Below are positions 25,666 to 34,243 of a stretch of 64,000 nt of DNA, in pieces. How positions within the stretch are numbered: the stretch's first letter is position 1; each line of letters begins with the position of its first letter. The stretch lies in assembly GCA_964370015.1 (NCBI GenBank), contig CAYJHD010000001.1:1-64000 (forward strand), read 5' to 3'. The notes beneath the pieces were generated by a model that had not been told where the DNA came from, ran no database searches, and saw only the letters and a program-made list of their open reading frames with translations. The DNA comes from CAYJAD01 sp964370015. GTDB lineage: Bacteria > Desulfobacterota > Desulfovibrionia > Desulfovibrionales > Desulfovibrionaceae. A program made the position numbers and the translations under genes.

Positions 25666-25714
25666 AATGAAGAAAGTTCAACCGCTTTTTACTTAAGCTA
25701 TCCTGAAAAACCAT

Positions 25715-25745
25715 AAAAGGCACTCCCATCACGAGAGTGCCTTTT
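25715..25745 (+). terminator. terminator-like hairpin, no gene upstream on plus strand
   Basis: AAAAGGCACTC (25715-25725) and GAGTGCCTTTT (25735-25745) form an 11-bp hairpin with 9-base loop ending in TTTT. It stops nothing annotated: only operator D and a tiny frame starting at 25667 lie upstream on the plus strand. It may end a short divergent RNA of about 80 nt, or block readthrough in either direction. Confidence 0.55.
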
Positions 25746-26120
25746 GTATGATTTCTTTTTTACTGAATAGCAAAAATGTATGGAAAAATTTATGTCATGC
25801 ATCACGTAAAATTAACGTTTGGCATTCGTATGCTTTATTGCTAAAACATGACAAAAGTTGGAACTTGTGACATATTTATATTCTTTACACAAAACCTTAA
25901 CAGTTCGAAAACGCATACTAAGCCCCTGTTCTCTTTCTTTAGTGAAAAACCAGAAATAAGAATGGGTGGCACAGAAGTGGCACAACGACACTATGCCCTA
26001 CGTGAGCATAAACGAAAAAATTTATCAAGAGCTTCACAACTCCCATTGATTCACGTCAGCTCACCTTATTTCATCTCCAAAAGTGGCACAGGAGTGGCAC
26101 AAAACAGTACATAACAGAAA
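25746..26120. repeat. island end: tandem direct repeats beside tRNA
   Basis: No convincing gene. Two near-identical 20-bp repeats, GTGGCACAGAAGTGGCACAA (25966-25985) and a copy with one change at 26083-26102, each contain GTGGCAC twice. Such repeated short motifs 60-200 bp from a tRNA 3' end are typical of integrase arm-type sites. Their place between the island and tRNA-Pro supports this edge as an attachment-site junction. Confidence 0.55.
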
Positions 26121-26151
26121 AGGGACTTAAAGCAATTTGCTCTAAGTCCCT
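26117..26151 (-). terminator. terminator of tRNA-Pro
   Basis: AGGGACTTA (26121-26129) pairs with TAAGTCCCT (26143-26151), extended by an inner AGCAA/TTGCT pairing. On the minus strand the hairpin is followed by TTTT. It lies 9 bp after the tRNA 3' end. Confidence 0.75.
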
Positions 26152-26159
26152 AAAATTTC

Positions 26160-26236
26160 TGGTCGGGATGAAAGGATTTGAACCTTCGACCCCTTGAACC
26201 CCATTCAAGTGCGCTCCCAGGCTGCGCTACATCCCG
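26160..26236 (-). tRNA. tRNA-Pro(GGG)
   Basis: On the minus strand the gene begins CGGGATG and ends CATCCCG-A-CCA, giving a 7-bp acceptor stem with encoded CCA. The anticodon stem CTTGA/TCAAG encloses loop ATGGGGT, so the anticodon is GGG (proline). The T arm carries GGTTCAAATCC. Its 3' end faces the accessory island, the usual arrangement for tRNA-targeted integration. Confidence 0.93.
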
Positions 26237-26573
26237 ACGAAGAAGAGTTTTAGGCTAGATGAGCCTTTCTGTCAACAGAAAAAAAACAAAAATTACATTT
26301 TTTTGTAAAACCCACGGAAAAAACTTATCCCTCAATAAAAATCAACTATAAAATCAAGCGAATACAAAACTTCACCTATATTACTTCATTACGTTTTTAT
26401 AAACGAAAAGGTTCATGAAGCAAGCAGTACTACCGTTTTCTATTAAATGTCCTAGCAGCATCAATACACATCTCCAGCACATATTCTACTCTACTGTACT
26501 TATCTTATGCCCATGAGTTCTTGCGCAGCGCAATGCTTAGAGTCTTTGCATTCACTCCATCCCATTCGTATGA
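26237..26573. other. intergenic region upstream of tRNA-Pro
   Basis: AT-rich DNA that must hold the minus-strand tRNA promoter and the 3' flank of the DNA-repair operon. I see no gene or strong repeat in it. Confidence 0.5.
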
Positions 26574-27512
26574 TTACAACAAAGAAAATTGCCTACGCAT
26601 CACGCTATGGTTTGGACGTTGCGTGATAATGGCATCATCAGGTAACTGCCCCACCAGCAGCTGTGATGTAGGATCGTGCACACGCACATTTCGCTTACCC
26701 CTTTCATCGCTGCTTAAAGCATAGCAATAAGAACAGCCATTGGCGCAAGAATTATACGTTCCAATTTCAATGCTTTCCACACACTGACACTCAGGTCTTT
26801 GATGTTTATCGCGCGCAACATCTATGGAGCAACCCAGTATTTTCTCTATAATGTCTTTATCAATACAAGAAGAAGCTTGTACGCCATGGGCAGACAGGTC
26901 ACTTTTTTCTGAGCACGTATGGAGTGTGAATCCGAACTCGCGCCCAATGGATGAAAAAGTTTCTGCAATGGCATTCATCATATCATAAGAAACACTATAC
27001 GCAGGTAATTTACCCAACCTATTTTGCATATTCTTATAAATATCCACAAAGCTTATGATACACCTATCGGTACATCCACTCAGATGCCTTGCCATATATC
27101 TAAAGGCTTTTTCGTGATATTCCACAGTAAAAATACTATCCACCATGATGGGATCATAACGCCACACCATTCTATGCGCACCAAGTTGCTTACTCAGCTC
27201 TTGAAAAGCTTGTAAAAGTCGCACTTTATCGGGTAAATTTCTTTCTACGCTTTTATTATAGGGCGTTATGGTAAATTGAAAATAATAAGGATAACCCAAA
27301 CTATCTATGATGGGCAAGTATTGCAAAAAAGGAAGGGGATTTTTAGTCCAAAAAACAATGCAATCCACAGCTTCTCGCCGTAAATCTACCCCATAATAAC
27401 GCTGAGCATTATAAGGGTTTGGCACAAGAACATGACCTCTTTGCAAAGCATTTACAAACCACTGCCCATAATAGGACGGAATGTCCGTTCTTCTGCTGGC
27501 ACTTAGTATCAT
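26574..27512 (-). CDS. DUF1848 family protein with radical-SAM-like cysteines
   Basis: A 312-residue protein beginning MILSASRRTDIPSYYGQWF, with FWTKNPLPFLQYLP and HRMVWRYDPIMVD segments of the DUF1848 family. Near the C-terminus, CANGCSYCYA (C256, C260, C263) has the CxxxCxxC spacing of radical-SAM iron-sulfur motifs, placed unusually late in the chain; more cysteines (PECQC) precede it. It is the last gene of the operon umuD-umuC-ogt-alkD, 9 bp after alkD. A DNA-lesion repair role, for example a lyase-like reaction, is suggested by that context only. Confidence 0.8.
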   Translation of the reverse strand: MILSASRRTDIPSYYGQWFVNALQRGHVLVPNPYNAQRYYGVDLRREAVDCIVFWTKNPLPFLQYLPIIDSLGYPYYFQFTITPYNKSVERNLPDKVRLLQAFQELSKQLGAHRMVWRYDPIMVDSIFTVEYHEKAFRYMARHLSGCTDRCIISFVDIYKNMQNRLGKLPAYSVSYDMMNAIAETFSSIGREFGFTLHTCSEKSDLSAHGVQASSCIDKDIIEKILGCSIDVARDKHQRPECQCVESIEIGTYNSCANGCSYCYALSSDERGKRNVRVHDPTSQLLVGQLPDDAIITQRPNHSVMRRQFSLL

Positions 27513-27521
27513 AAATAGGTT

Positions 27522-28211
27522 CTATCTTCTCATGAGTTTAATACGTGCTTTGGTCTCAGCATCCACTTTTAACGATTCACGTATTTTTTGTAACGATTTA
27601 TTATACGTGAAATCGTCCAATCTATTTTTTTGCAAAAAAAGCAGAGTGCGTTCAGGAAAGGAGACAAAACACATGGACACAGCCCAAGCCACAGCCATTT
27701 TCACATAATAATCTTCATGTGTTATCTGATTAAACATCTCAAAAAGGCTCTCAAGGCACACCTCTTCTCTAAAGTACATCAAGCATAAAACCACAGCAAA
27801 GCGTATATCATAGGCCTGTGCAGATGCGGCATAAGGTTGCAAAAACTCCCAAAAAATTTCGGGATGTTTTTTTACTATTTTAAGCTCGGTGCAAAAAGAA
27901 TCACACAAAGACCAATTGGTGATCTTAGGTACAAAAAAAGCCACATGAGGCAAAATAGTTTGCACATCCACCTTCATATTGCCAATGATAAGCCCTTTGA
28001 GCATGGTTTCTTCAAAGTAGATGTCGCTAGTATGATAAAGATATGCCTCTCCATCTTGCTTGGCAATGCGCTGCGCTATTTTGCGCAAAAGCGGTATGCG
28101 CACGCCCAACAGATTTTCACAGCCGGGAATGAGCGCCGCAGAAAATTTTTGATACTTGGGCTCAGCTAAAGCCAACAGTTCCTGACGTATGGTATTTTCT
28201 AAAGTATGCAT
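27522..28211 (-). CDS. AlkD-like DNA alkylation repair HEAT protein
   Basis: A 229-residue protein composed of HEAT-like helical repeats. Segments LLGVRIPLLRKIAQRIAK, FEETMLKGLIIGNM, ITNWSLCDSFCTELKIV and YYVKMAVAWAVSMCFV match AlkD-type DNA glycosylases, which remove bulky N3/N7-alkylated bases without base flipping. The DSFC aspartate/tryptophan region (NWSLCDSF) is where AlkD binds the lesion. It lies 8 bp after the methyltransferase gene. Confidence 0.85.
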   Translation of the reverse strand: MHTLENTIRQELLALAEPKYQKFSAALIPGCENLLGVRIPLLRKIAQRIAKQDGEAYLYHTSDIYFEETMLKGLIIGNMKVDVQTILPHVAFFVPKITNWSLCDSFCTELKIVKKHPEIFWEFLQPYAASAQAYDIRFAVVLCLMYFREEVCLESLFEMFNQITHEDYYVKMAVAWAVSMCFVSFPERTLLFLQKNRLDDFTYNKSLQKIRESLKVDAETKARIKLMRR

Positions 28212-28219
28212 ACAGCCCC

Positions 28220-28699
28220 CTACTTACAACGCGCTTCCAAAGTCAGTAAATACGCTTTCATTTCCACACCACTGGCATAGCCCACCAATTTCCCGCTGGC
28301 CCCAATGACACGATGACAAGGCACAATAACACCTATGGGATTTTTATTATTGGCCATCCCCACGGCGCGACATGCTTTTTCATTGCCAATGGCCACGGCT
28401 ATATCTTTATAAGAGCGTGTTTCTCCATAGGGAATATCACATAGCGCCTTCCATACCTTTTGTTGGAACTCTGTTCCTTTACCGGCATAAGCAAAGGAAA
28501 AAACCTTCCTTTCTCCAGCAAAATACTCCAAAAGCTCAGCAAAGACAGCATCGGAAAAGGGGGATTTTTCTCCCATATCTTGCGTCTCTTGATCTTTTTG
28601 CAGAGTCTCTGACAATCTTTTAAAACGCGTTAGCACTTCACCTTCATAACACATTTCAAAAAAGCCAAACTCACAAAGATACACAGCTCTTTTTTCCAT
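28220..28699 (-). CDS. ogt: methylated-DNA-protein-cysteine methyltransferase
   Basis: A 159-residue protein of normal length for single-domain MGMT/Ogt. The active-site motif IPVxHR is present as GVIVPCHRVIG with acceptor C128; FQQKVWKAL and IPYGETRSYKDIA (helix-turn-helix) precede it and GYASGVEMKAYLL follows. It removes alkyl groups from O6-alkylguanine by suicide transfer. It is the third gene of the DNA-damage operon, 9 bp after umuC. Confidence 0.93.
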   Translation of the reverse strand: MEKRAVYLCEFGFFEMCYEGEVLTRFKRLSETLQKDQETQDMGEKSPFSDAVFAELLEYFAGERKVFSFAYAGKGTEFQQKVWKALCDIPYGETRSYKDIAVAIGNEKACRAVGMANNKNPIGVIVPCHRVIGASGKLVGYASGVEMKAYLLTLEARCK

Positions 28700-28708
28700 A
28701 CTATTCCT

Positions 28709-30100
28709 CTAACGACAAAAAGCTCTAGGGATGGCGTCCCAAGAGGTGGTAAATTTAGGAGAGCGGTATTTTTGCCGCATGCGCCAAGGTGCACTCACGC
28801 CTTCACTGGCCTCCACACCTTTTCCTAGGCCCTGCCCCGCGTATTGTAAGGTGTGCTGTCCATAGCGCGCGTTCACTCCATCCAGTGCTTGCATGAGCTT
28901 TTGAGCTCGCTTATTGGCCTGCTCTTGCCCTTGTGATGCCAGTGTTAGCAAAGACCCTTGCTGCGTATGGGCTGATCCTAAATCAAAAAGCATAACTCCG
29001 GCCTTGGCGTAAATCACACCTTCTTTAAATAAAGCATCCAAGCCACGCATGGCCGTTTGTACCATGATTGTGGTATCATCTGTGGCATGGGCAAAACGCA
29101 TTTGCAAGGTTTCATTATAAGGGTGTTCCCCTTCAATGCATCTATGCTTTGAGGCACGAATATGCACAGCCATGCCTCCCGCCAAAAGTTTTTCTCGGCG
29201 TAAGCGCTGCGCGGCATTGACAGTAAAGGTGGTCAGCGCCTCAGCAAGATGCCCCTTGGCATATACGCGTTCCCCAAAGGAGCGCGAAGAAACCAAGGTA
29301 TGTCTATGGCTAGGGGCATTTTCTGCGTCAATGCAAGCTATTCCACGCAATTCCATGGCTGTGCGCAAGCCCGTCACCGTCAATTTTTTTTGTATCCACG
29401 CATCGGGCATATTACGCAAAGCCAAGGCCGTATTCACACCCACCGCCGCAAGCTTTGCCGCTTGACGTCGCCCAATGCCCCACACTTCGCCCACGGGTAT
29501 ACGTGCCAGCAGAGCCTCTTGAGCCGCCGCTTCGACAGGGAATACATACACACCGTGCCCTGCTCCGTGCCCCATTGCTTTCTGCTGTTCTTTTTTTGCT
29601 AAGTGATTGGCAAGCTTAGCCAAGGTGCGCGTGGGGCCTATGCCCACCGACACCGCTATGCCCGTCCACTGCAAAACACGCTGACGTATGAGCTGTGCAG
29701 CTTCTTGAGCTTGTTTTTGCAAGGGGCCTTCAAAGCGTAAAAAAGCTTCATCTATGGAATATTGCTCCATATGCGGTACCACGCCTTCCGTCACATCCAT
29801 AACTCGCTGAGAGATATCACCATACAAAGTATAGTTGGAGGAAAACACCGCCACATTATGTCTTTTTAAAAAGGCACGCGCTTTAAATTCTGGTTCTGCC
29901 ATGGGTATGCCTAAGGCTTTGGCCTCGGCGGAGCGCGCCACAATGCATCCATCATTATTGGAAAGCACCACTATGGGCCGCCCCTGTAAGTCCGGACGAA
30001 AAAGCCGCTCACAGGAAGCATAAAAATTATTGCAGTCCATGAGCCCCCAGAGCTGCCCTTGGCCCTGCTCACTGAGTAGCTTAGAGCTTATGGATGACAT
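28709..30100 (-). CDS. umuC: Y-family DNA polymerase V subunit UmuC
   Basis: A 463-residue protein. The palm motif MDCNNFYASCERLF begins near residue 21, SIDEAFLRF carries the second catalytic acidic pair, and VSVGIGPTRTLAKLANHLAK is the Y-family signature; a helix-hairpin-helix region (VGEVWGIGRRQAAKLAAVGV) follows. The C-terminal extension is the UmuC type (little finger plus tail). The start overlaps umuD by 20 bp. Translesion synthesis after DNA damage is its role. Confidence 0.95.
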   Translation of the reverse strand: MSSISSKLLSEQGQGQLWGLMDCNNFYASCERLFRPDLQGRPIVVLSNNDGCIVARSAEAKALGIPMAEPEFKARAFLKRHNVAVFSSNYTLYGDISQRVMDVTEGVVPHMEQYSIDEAFLRFEGPLQKQAQEAAQLIRQRVLQWTGIAVSVGIGPTRTLAKLANHLAKKEQQKAMGHGAGHGVYVFPVEAAAQEALLARIPVGEVWGIGRRQAAKLAAVGVNTALALRNMPDAWIQKKLTVTGLRTAMELRGIACIDAENAPSHRHTLVSSRSFGERVYAKGHLAEALTTFTVNAAQRLRREKLLAGGMAVHIRASKHRCIEGEHPYNETLQMRFAHATDDTTIMVQTAMRGLDALFKEGVIYAKAGVMLFDLGSAHTQQGSLLTLASQGQEQANKRAQKLMQALDGVNARYGQHTLQYAGQGLGKGVEASEGVSAPWRMRQKYRSPKFTTSWDAIPRAFCR

Positions 30101-30551
30101 AACTCACCACGCCCCATATGTGCACATGTTCGCGTTCGGTAATATCCACTTCGGGATAGTCGGGATTTTCCGGAAGTAGCCACACACGCCCTTGACGGCG
30201 CACCAAACGCTTGACCATAAGTTCTCCGTCCAATGCCGCTATGACCACGCGATTATGCCCGGCCTCCAGCGACCTATCAACAATGAGCAAATCCCCATCA
30301 TGAATGCCGGCATTGATCATGGATTGCCCCTCGGCACGCAAAAAAAACGTAGCCGCAGGATTACGCACCAAATGCGCATGCAAGTCCAACTTTTGCTCCA
30401 CATAATCATCGGCCGGCGAAGGAAAGCCCGCCGCCACCGGTGTTAAATATAAGGGCAAACCTCGCTGCATGGATTCTTCTTCACTACTCTGCCCCTCGAA
30501 GCGCAAACCATGTGCCAGCGGCAATGCATTTTCGTCAAAACAATTCTTCAT
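30081..30551 (-). CDS. umuD: UmuD-type self-cleaving translesion accessory protein
   Basis: A 156-residue S24 protein. The cleavage site is A41-G42 in VAAGFPSPADDY; catalytic S77 (EGQSM) and K114 (LMVKRL) have the 37-residue separation of E. coli UmuD S60/K97. The first 27 residues are extra compared with E. coli. A -35/-10 pair ends six bases before ATG 30551, so transcription would begin at about the start codon; either a leaderless message or a start at the internal ATG 30470 follows. Heads the DNA-damage operon. Confidence 0.93.
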   Translation of the reverse strand: MKNCFDENALPLAHGLRFEGQSSEEESMQRGLPLYLTPVAAGFPSPADDYVEQKLDLHAHLVRNPAATFFLRAEGQSMINAGIHDGDLLIVDRSLEAGHNRVVIAALDGELMVKRLVRRQGRVWLLPENPDYPEVDITEREHVHIWGVVSYVIHKL

Positions 30552-30557
30552 GAGCGC

Positions 30558-30586
30558 ACTATAAGCTTGATACCAAGGTGAGGCAA
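30558..30586 (-). promoter_or_regulatory. promoter of umuDC operon
   Basis: On the minus strand, -35 TTGCCT (30581-30586) and -10 TATAGT (30558-30563) are 17 bp apart. The -10 ends six bases before the annotated umuD ATG. The palindrome-like CAAGCCCTTG overlaps the -35 and could be a repressor site, but I cannot assign it to LexA. Confidence 0.7.
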
Positions 30587-30739
30587 GGGCTTGAACACGA
30601 AGGAAGGACGATTCTCTAGATAGGCCATTTCAAAAAACTTTCTTTACGATACAACCGTATCTTTGAAAGAAGAGTTTGCCGCACTGTGCTCTTGTAACCC
30701 GAATACAAGATTAAATTTTTTATATACTTTCATACATGC

Positions 30740-30887
30740 TAGATAGTATCGTCAAATTACGAATTTTAGCATTTTAGCAAGGAAAACAAGCAAGCTTTGA
30801 GGAAGTGTATATGGACATACACGACTGAAAAGCTTGCGAAGTCTGACGCTGATAAAAGCGAAAAGGCGTCTTTGGCGACACTATCTA
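30740..30887. repeat. structured 148-bp repeat element
   Basis: TAGATAGTATCGTCAAA (30740-30756) and its inverted form ending CACTATCTA (30871-30887) match at 15 of 17 positions. Nested inside are CAAGCTTT/AAAGCTTG and GTGTAT/ATACAC dyads. The whole element could fold into one long hairpin. The left end, extended to 24 bases, recurs at 55024-55047. No gene is visible in the 30552-30970 gap that holds it. Confidence 0.65.
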
Positions 30888-30970
30888 AAATATCTCACAT
30901 ACTTCCCCTTTGCCTTTGGAAAGCTTTGTGCTAGAGTCTTGTTAGGTACATTTACCAATAAGGAAAAATC

Positions 30971-31537
30971 ATGACCACCACATCGCATAGAGAAGAATAT
31001 ATAGCTGATATCATTGAACGAGAGCTGGAGATGTTTTTATCCACACAAAATGAGGGCGGCCCTGCCTCTTGCCAGCAAAACCCTGACATGTTTCGGCATT
31101 GGCGCTGGATGATATTTTCTGTGCTTTCCGATGCTTATATTGCGTCGTACTTGCAAGATTTGATGGATGCCAAAAGCGTGGGGCGCAATTTACTCATGGA
31201 AAAATACGCCCGCATGGACAATCTCATCCCTTGCGTTTCTCCCAATATGGAAAAAGTTCGTCGCATCACCGAAGTGGAAAGAATATGGCTTACGCAATTG
31301 GCCGAAGAATTTCCTCTACAATTTGCGCAGCAAATGCAAAGATTTGATTTTTACTTTTCACCGGAAATAGAAACGCTTTCCGAAAAAACCTTGGACTGCT
31401 ACCTTGAATGCATCGCTCATGCTCAAGCAGAAGGACGAAATTTGTGCAAAGAACGCTATGAAAATATGTATAGCCGCATGAATTTACCAAGCGTGGCGGA
31501 AAAAGAACACTTGTTACGCGCAAAGCAGCAGGCTTAA
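30971..31537 (+). CDS. DUF4125 family protein
   Basis: A 188-residue protein with IIERELEMFLS, NPDMFRHWRWMIFSVLSDAYI, LLMEKYARM and ERIWLTQLAEEFP. These fit the DUF4125 family, usually encoded with DUF4037 proteins, as here. Ribosome binding site AATAAGGAAAAATC. No catalytic motif recognised. It is 3 bp ahead of the DUF4037 gene. Confidence 0.75.
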   Translation: MTTTSHREEYIADIIERELEMFLSTQNEGGPASCQQNPDMFRHWRWMIFSVLSDAYIASYLQDLMDAKSVGRNLLMEKYARMDNLIPCVSPNMEKVRRITEVERIWLTQLAEEFPLQFAQQMQRFDFYFSPEIETLSEKTLDCYLECIAHAQAEGRNLCKERYENMYSRMNLPSVAEKEHLLRAKQQA

Positions 31538-31540
31538 ACC

Positions 31541-32518
31541 ATGCAAGGACTACGCTTAGCAAAACTCTTTTATGAAGACGTGGCGGCGCCCATTTTACAG
31601 CAAAAAATGGGCACTATCATGAACAATATGGCCATAGGACTGGTGGGTGAAGGCTCTGAATGCTTTGGTTTTGATGATATTCTTTCGCGTGACCATGACT
31701 TTGGAGCAGGATTTTGCCTCTGGGTACCGCATGAAAAAAAAGAAGCCTTCATGGAGCCTTTAGCAGCTGCTTTTGCAGCCTTACCCAATACCTTCATGGG
31801 CTTTCCCGTACGCCTTAAACAAGAAGAAAATGCTCTGACGGGGCAACGATTGGGGCTCTTTTCCATAGAAGAGTTCTATCAACGCTTTTGCAATATCCCT
31901 AGAGCACCGCAAAGCTGGCAAGAGTGGTATGTCATACCTGAACATTTTTTGGCAGTGGCCACCAATGGTGCTGTTTTCTTTGACGCTTTGGGACAGTTCA
32001 GTACCGTGCGACAAGACTTGCTGGATTTCTATCCCGAAGATGTGCGCAAAAAGAAATTAGCCGCACGCCTCAGCGTCATGGCGCAAAGCGGACAATACAA
32101 TTTACCCCGCCTTTTACAACGCAAGGACGGCGTGGGGGCACACCTTGCCTGCACGCGCTTTATGGAGTGCGCCATGGCTGCGTATTTTCTTTTGCATAAA
32201 CGCTATATGCCCTTTTATAAGTGGGCCCATAAAAGCCTTACCAAGCTTCCCCAAGGGCAAGAGTTTTCTGCTCAGCTACAAGAGCTTTTATGCTTTAATC
32301 TTATTGAAATGTGTCAGAATCCTTCAGAGCAACGAAATAATGAATTCATGGCATTGGTGGAGAATATCTGCTTGCGCTTTGTACACCTTTTGAACGCACA
32401 AGAGCTTAGTTCCCTTGAAGAGCCGTGGCTCATGGCTCAAGCCGAGTATCTACAAAGTTCTATTACGCAAGATGCCATACGTAGCCTTCCCCTCTCGCAT
32501 GGGGTGCACTATTCATAA
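31541..32518 (+). CDS. DUF4037 nucleotidyltransferase-like protein
   Basis: A 325-residue protein. GLVGEGSECFGFDDILSRDHDFG (read in two parts at residues 33-55) gives the GS...DxD pattern of the nucleotidyltransferase fold, with D51 and D53 as likely metal ligands. The C-terminal half is helical. It forms a two-gene operon with the DUF4125 gene. Its substrate is unknown. Confidence 0.8.
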   Translation: MQGLRLAKLFYEDVAAPILQQKMGTIMNNMAIGLVGEGSECFGFDDILSRDHDFGAGFCLWVPHEKKEAFMEPLAAAFAALPNTFMGFPVRLKQEENALTGQRLGLFSIEEFYQRFCNIPRAPQSWQEWYVIPEHFLAVATNGAVFFDALGQFSTVRQDLLDFYPEDVRKKKLAARLSVMAQSGQYNLPRLLQRKDGVGAHLACTRFMECAMAAYFLLHKRYMPFYKWAHKSLTKLPQGQEFSAQLQELLCFNLIEMCQNPSEQRNNEFMALVENICLRFVHLLNAQELSSLEEPWLMAQAEYLQSSITQDAIRSLPLSHGVHYS

Positions 32519-32534
32519 TTCGCTGAAAATGGGC

Positions 32535-32660
32535 AGCCGCTTGAAAAAGAATAATCTACGTAGTCAGACTCTTTTTTTGCTCCAGTCGAGTACCGTAAGA
32601 GTACACTTCTTTCGCAAAAAATTTCGTCTTCCTCGTATCTTATCCTTTTTGAACAGCCTG
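32535..32660 (+). repeat. dispersed 125-bp repeat, copy 2
   Basis: Plus-strand copy of the element at 14306-14430, with shared blocks GTCAGACTCTTTTTTTG, CGAGTAC and TTTCGTCTTCCTCGTATCTT, and imperfect terminal inverted repeats. It begins 17 bp after the DUF4037 stop codon. One copy is in the accessory island and one in host DNA. Confidence 0.75.
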
Positions 32661-32882
32661 TTTTAGATAGGTGTTTGCATGTGCTGCACAAGACGTGCAA
32701 CCACTTTTAAAATTGTTGAAAATAAAAACGTTCCTTCTCGTCTCATAAACATAACACAGTGAATCACTTGGATATTTAACGAACACATCTTGACAAATCA
32801 CAGGTAACATGTTTTTTAGCAACACGAAGTACCGCTTACTTTTTTGACAAAAAAATCATCTTCAACCTTGTTCAGAGGTCCC

Positions 32883-34205
32883 ATGCTCTATTTAGAATTT
32901 TTGTTTTTATTTTGTATGCTTTACCTAGGAAGCCGCTTCAGTGGTGTGGGCTTAGGTGCCCTTGCTGCTTTGGGCCTCATGGTGGAAGTCTTTATTTTCC
33001 GCATGCCTTTGGCAGAGCCCCCCGTGGCTGTTATGCTCATTATTCTTTCGGTGGTCACCTGTGCGGCTGTGTTGGAAGCTGCCGGCGGTTTAAAATTCAT
33101 GCTGCAATTGGCAGAGCGTATTTTACGCAACAACCCCAAACGCATCACCATCTTAGGCCCTTTTACCACCTATTTCATCACCTTACTTTTGGGAACGGGG
33201 CACGCAGTGTATTCCATCATGCCCATCATTGGAGATGTGGCCTTAAAAAATAATATTCGCCCAGAACGCCCCATGGCCGCCGCTTCCGTGGCTTCGCAAA
33301 TCGGCATTTGTGCAAGCCCCATTGCCGCTGTAACCGTATACTATTTAAGTCAATTAACCATGATTAACCCTAACATCAATTTGCTTAGCATTATTATGGT
33401 TACCATCCCTTCCACCTTTGTGGCTGTGTTGCTCATATCGCTATACAGCTTAAAGCGCGGCAAAGAATTGGCCGATGACCCCGATTATCAGGAACGCCTT
33501 AAAGACCCAAAATGGCAAAAAATTCTTGCCAGCAAAGCCCCTTCTGCCGTGGAAGAGGAGCTTCCTCCCTCGGCTAAAACGTCTGTATTACTCTTCTTAG
33601 TGGCCCTCGTGACCATTATTTTTGTGGCCATGGTGCCTGAGGTGCGCACCATTGGCGAAGAGATTATTCCCATGGATAAAATCATCCAAATGATGATGCT
33701 GGGCTTTGCAGGAATTATTCTTTTGGTTACCAGAACGAGTACCAGTAAGATTCCTGAAGGCGTGGTCTTTAAGTCCGGCATGGTGGCCACCATAGCCATT
33801 TTTGGTATTGCATGGATGAGCGACACCTTTTTCCAATACGCCATGCCCGTGTTTAAGGCTTCCATCACCGATATGGTGCATGACTACCCCTGGACTTTTG
33901 CCTTGGCCCTTGCCGCCGTTTCTGTGGTGGTGAATTCTCAAGCGGCCACGGCGCGCATTATGCTACCGGTGGGGCTGGGACTTGGTTTACCGCCGGAAGT
34001 TCTCATTGGGCTTATTCCTGCCACCTATGCGTACTTTTTCTTCCCCGTATACCCTTCCGATGTGGCCACTTGTAACTTTGACCTCAGCGGCACCACCAAG
34101 GTGGGTAAATGGTATTTCAATCATAGCTTTATGATTCCGGGGCTCATAGGTATAAGCTCTGCTTGTACCGTGGGTTATATTTTGGCAAGTATTCTTATTT
34201 CGTAA
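32883..34205 (+). CDS. anaerobic C4-dicarboxylate transporter (DcuA/DcuB family)
   Basis: A 440-residue polytopic membrane protein; ATG 32883 follows AGAGGTCCC and matches the family N-terminus, so the TTG at 32844 is not needed. Family motifs: LLGTGHAVYSIMPIIGDVAL, KNNIRPERPMAAASVASQIG, VVNSQAATARIMLPVGL and FPVYPSDVATCNFD. Dcu carriers exchange fumarate, malate or aspartate for succinate across the inner membrane under anaerobic conditions. Adjacent aspA supports aspartate uptake with succinate export. Confidence 0.92.
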   Translation: MLYLEFLFLFCMLYLGSRFSGVGLGALAALGLMVEVFIFRMPLAEPPVAVMLIILSVVTCAAVLEAAGGLKFMLQLAERILRNNPKRITILGPFTTYFITLLLGTGHAVYSIMPIIGDVALKNNIRPERPMAAASVASQIGICASPIAAVTVYYLSQLTMINPNINLLSIIMVTIPSTFVAVLLISLYSLKRGKELADDPDYQERLKDPKWQKILASKAPSAVEEELPPSAKTSVLLFLVALVTIIFVAMVPEVRTIGEEIIPMDKIIQMMMLGFAGIILLVTRTSTSKIPEGVVFKSGMVATIAIFGIAWMSDTFFQYAMPVFKASITDMVHDYPWTFALALAAVSVVVNSQAATARIMLPVGLGLGLPPEVLIGLIPATYAYFFFPVYPSDVATCNFDLSGTTKVGKWYFNHSFMIPGLIGISSACTVGYILASILIS

Positions 34206-34243
34206 AATTATTCACGTAGCAACACATACCCCAAGGAGACTTT

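Noticed and set aside
25848..26114. 88-codon open frame next to tRNA-Pro
   Set aside because: It has no ribosome binding site, runs through both direct repeats, and has no family features.
30740..30887. CRISPR-like or riboswitch structure
   Set aside because: It is a single foldback element with inverted ends; there is no repeat-spacer series and no adjacent gene it would control.
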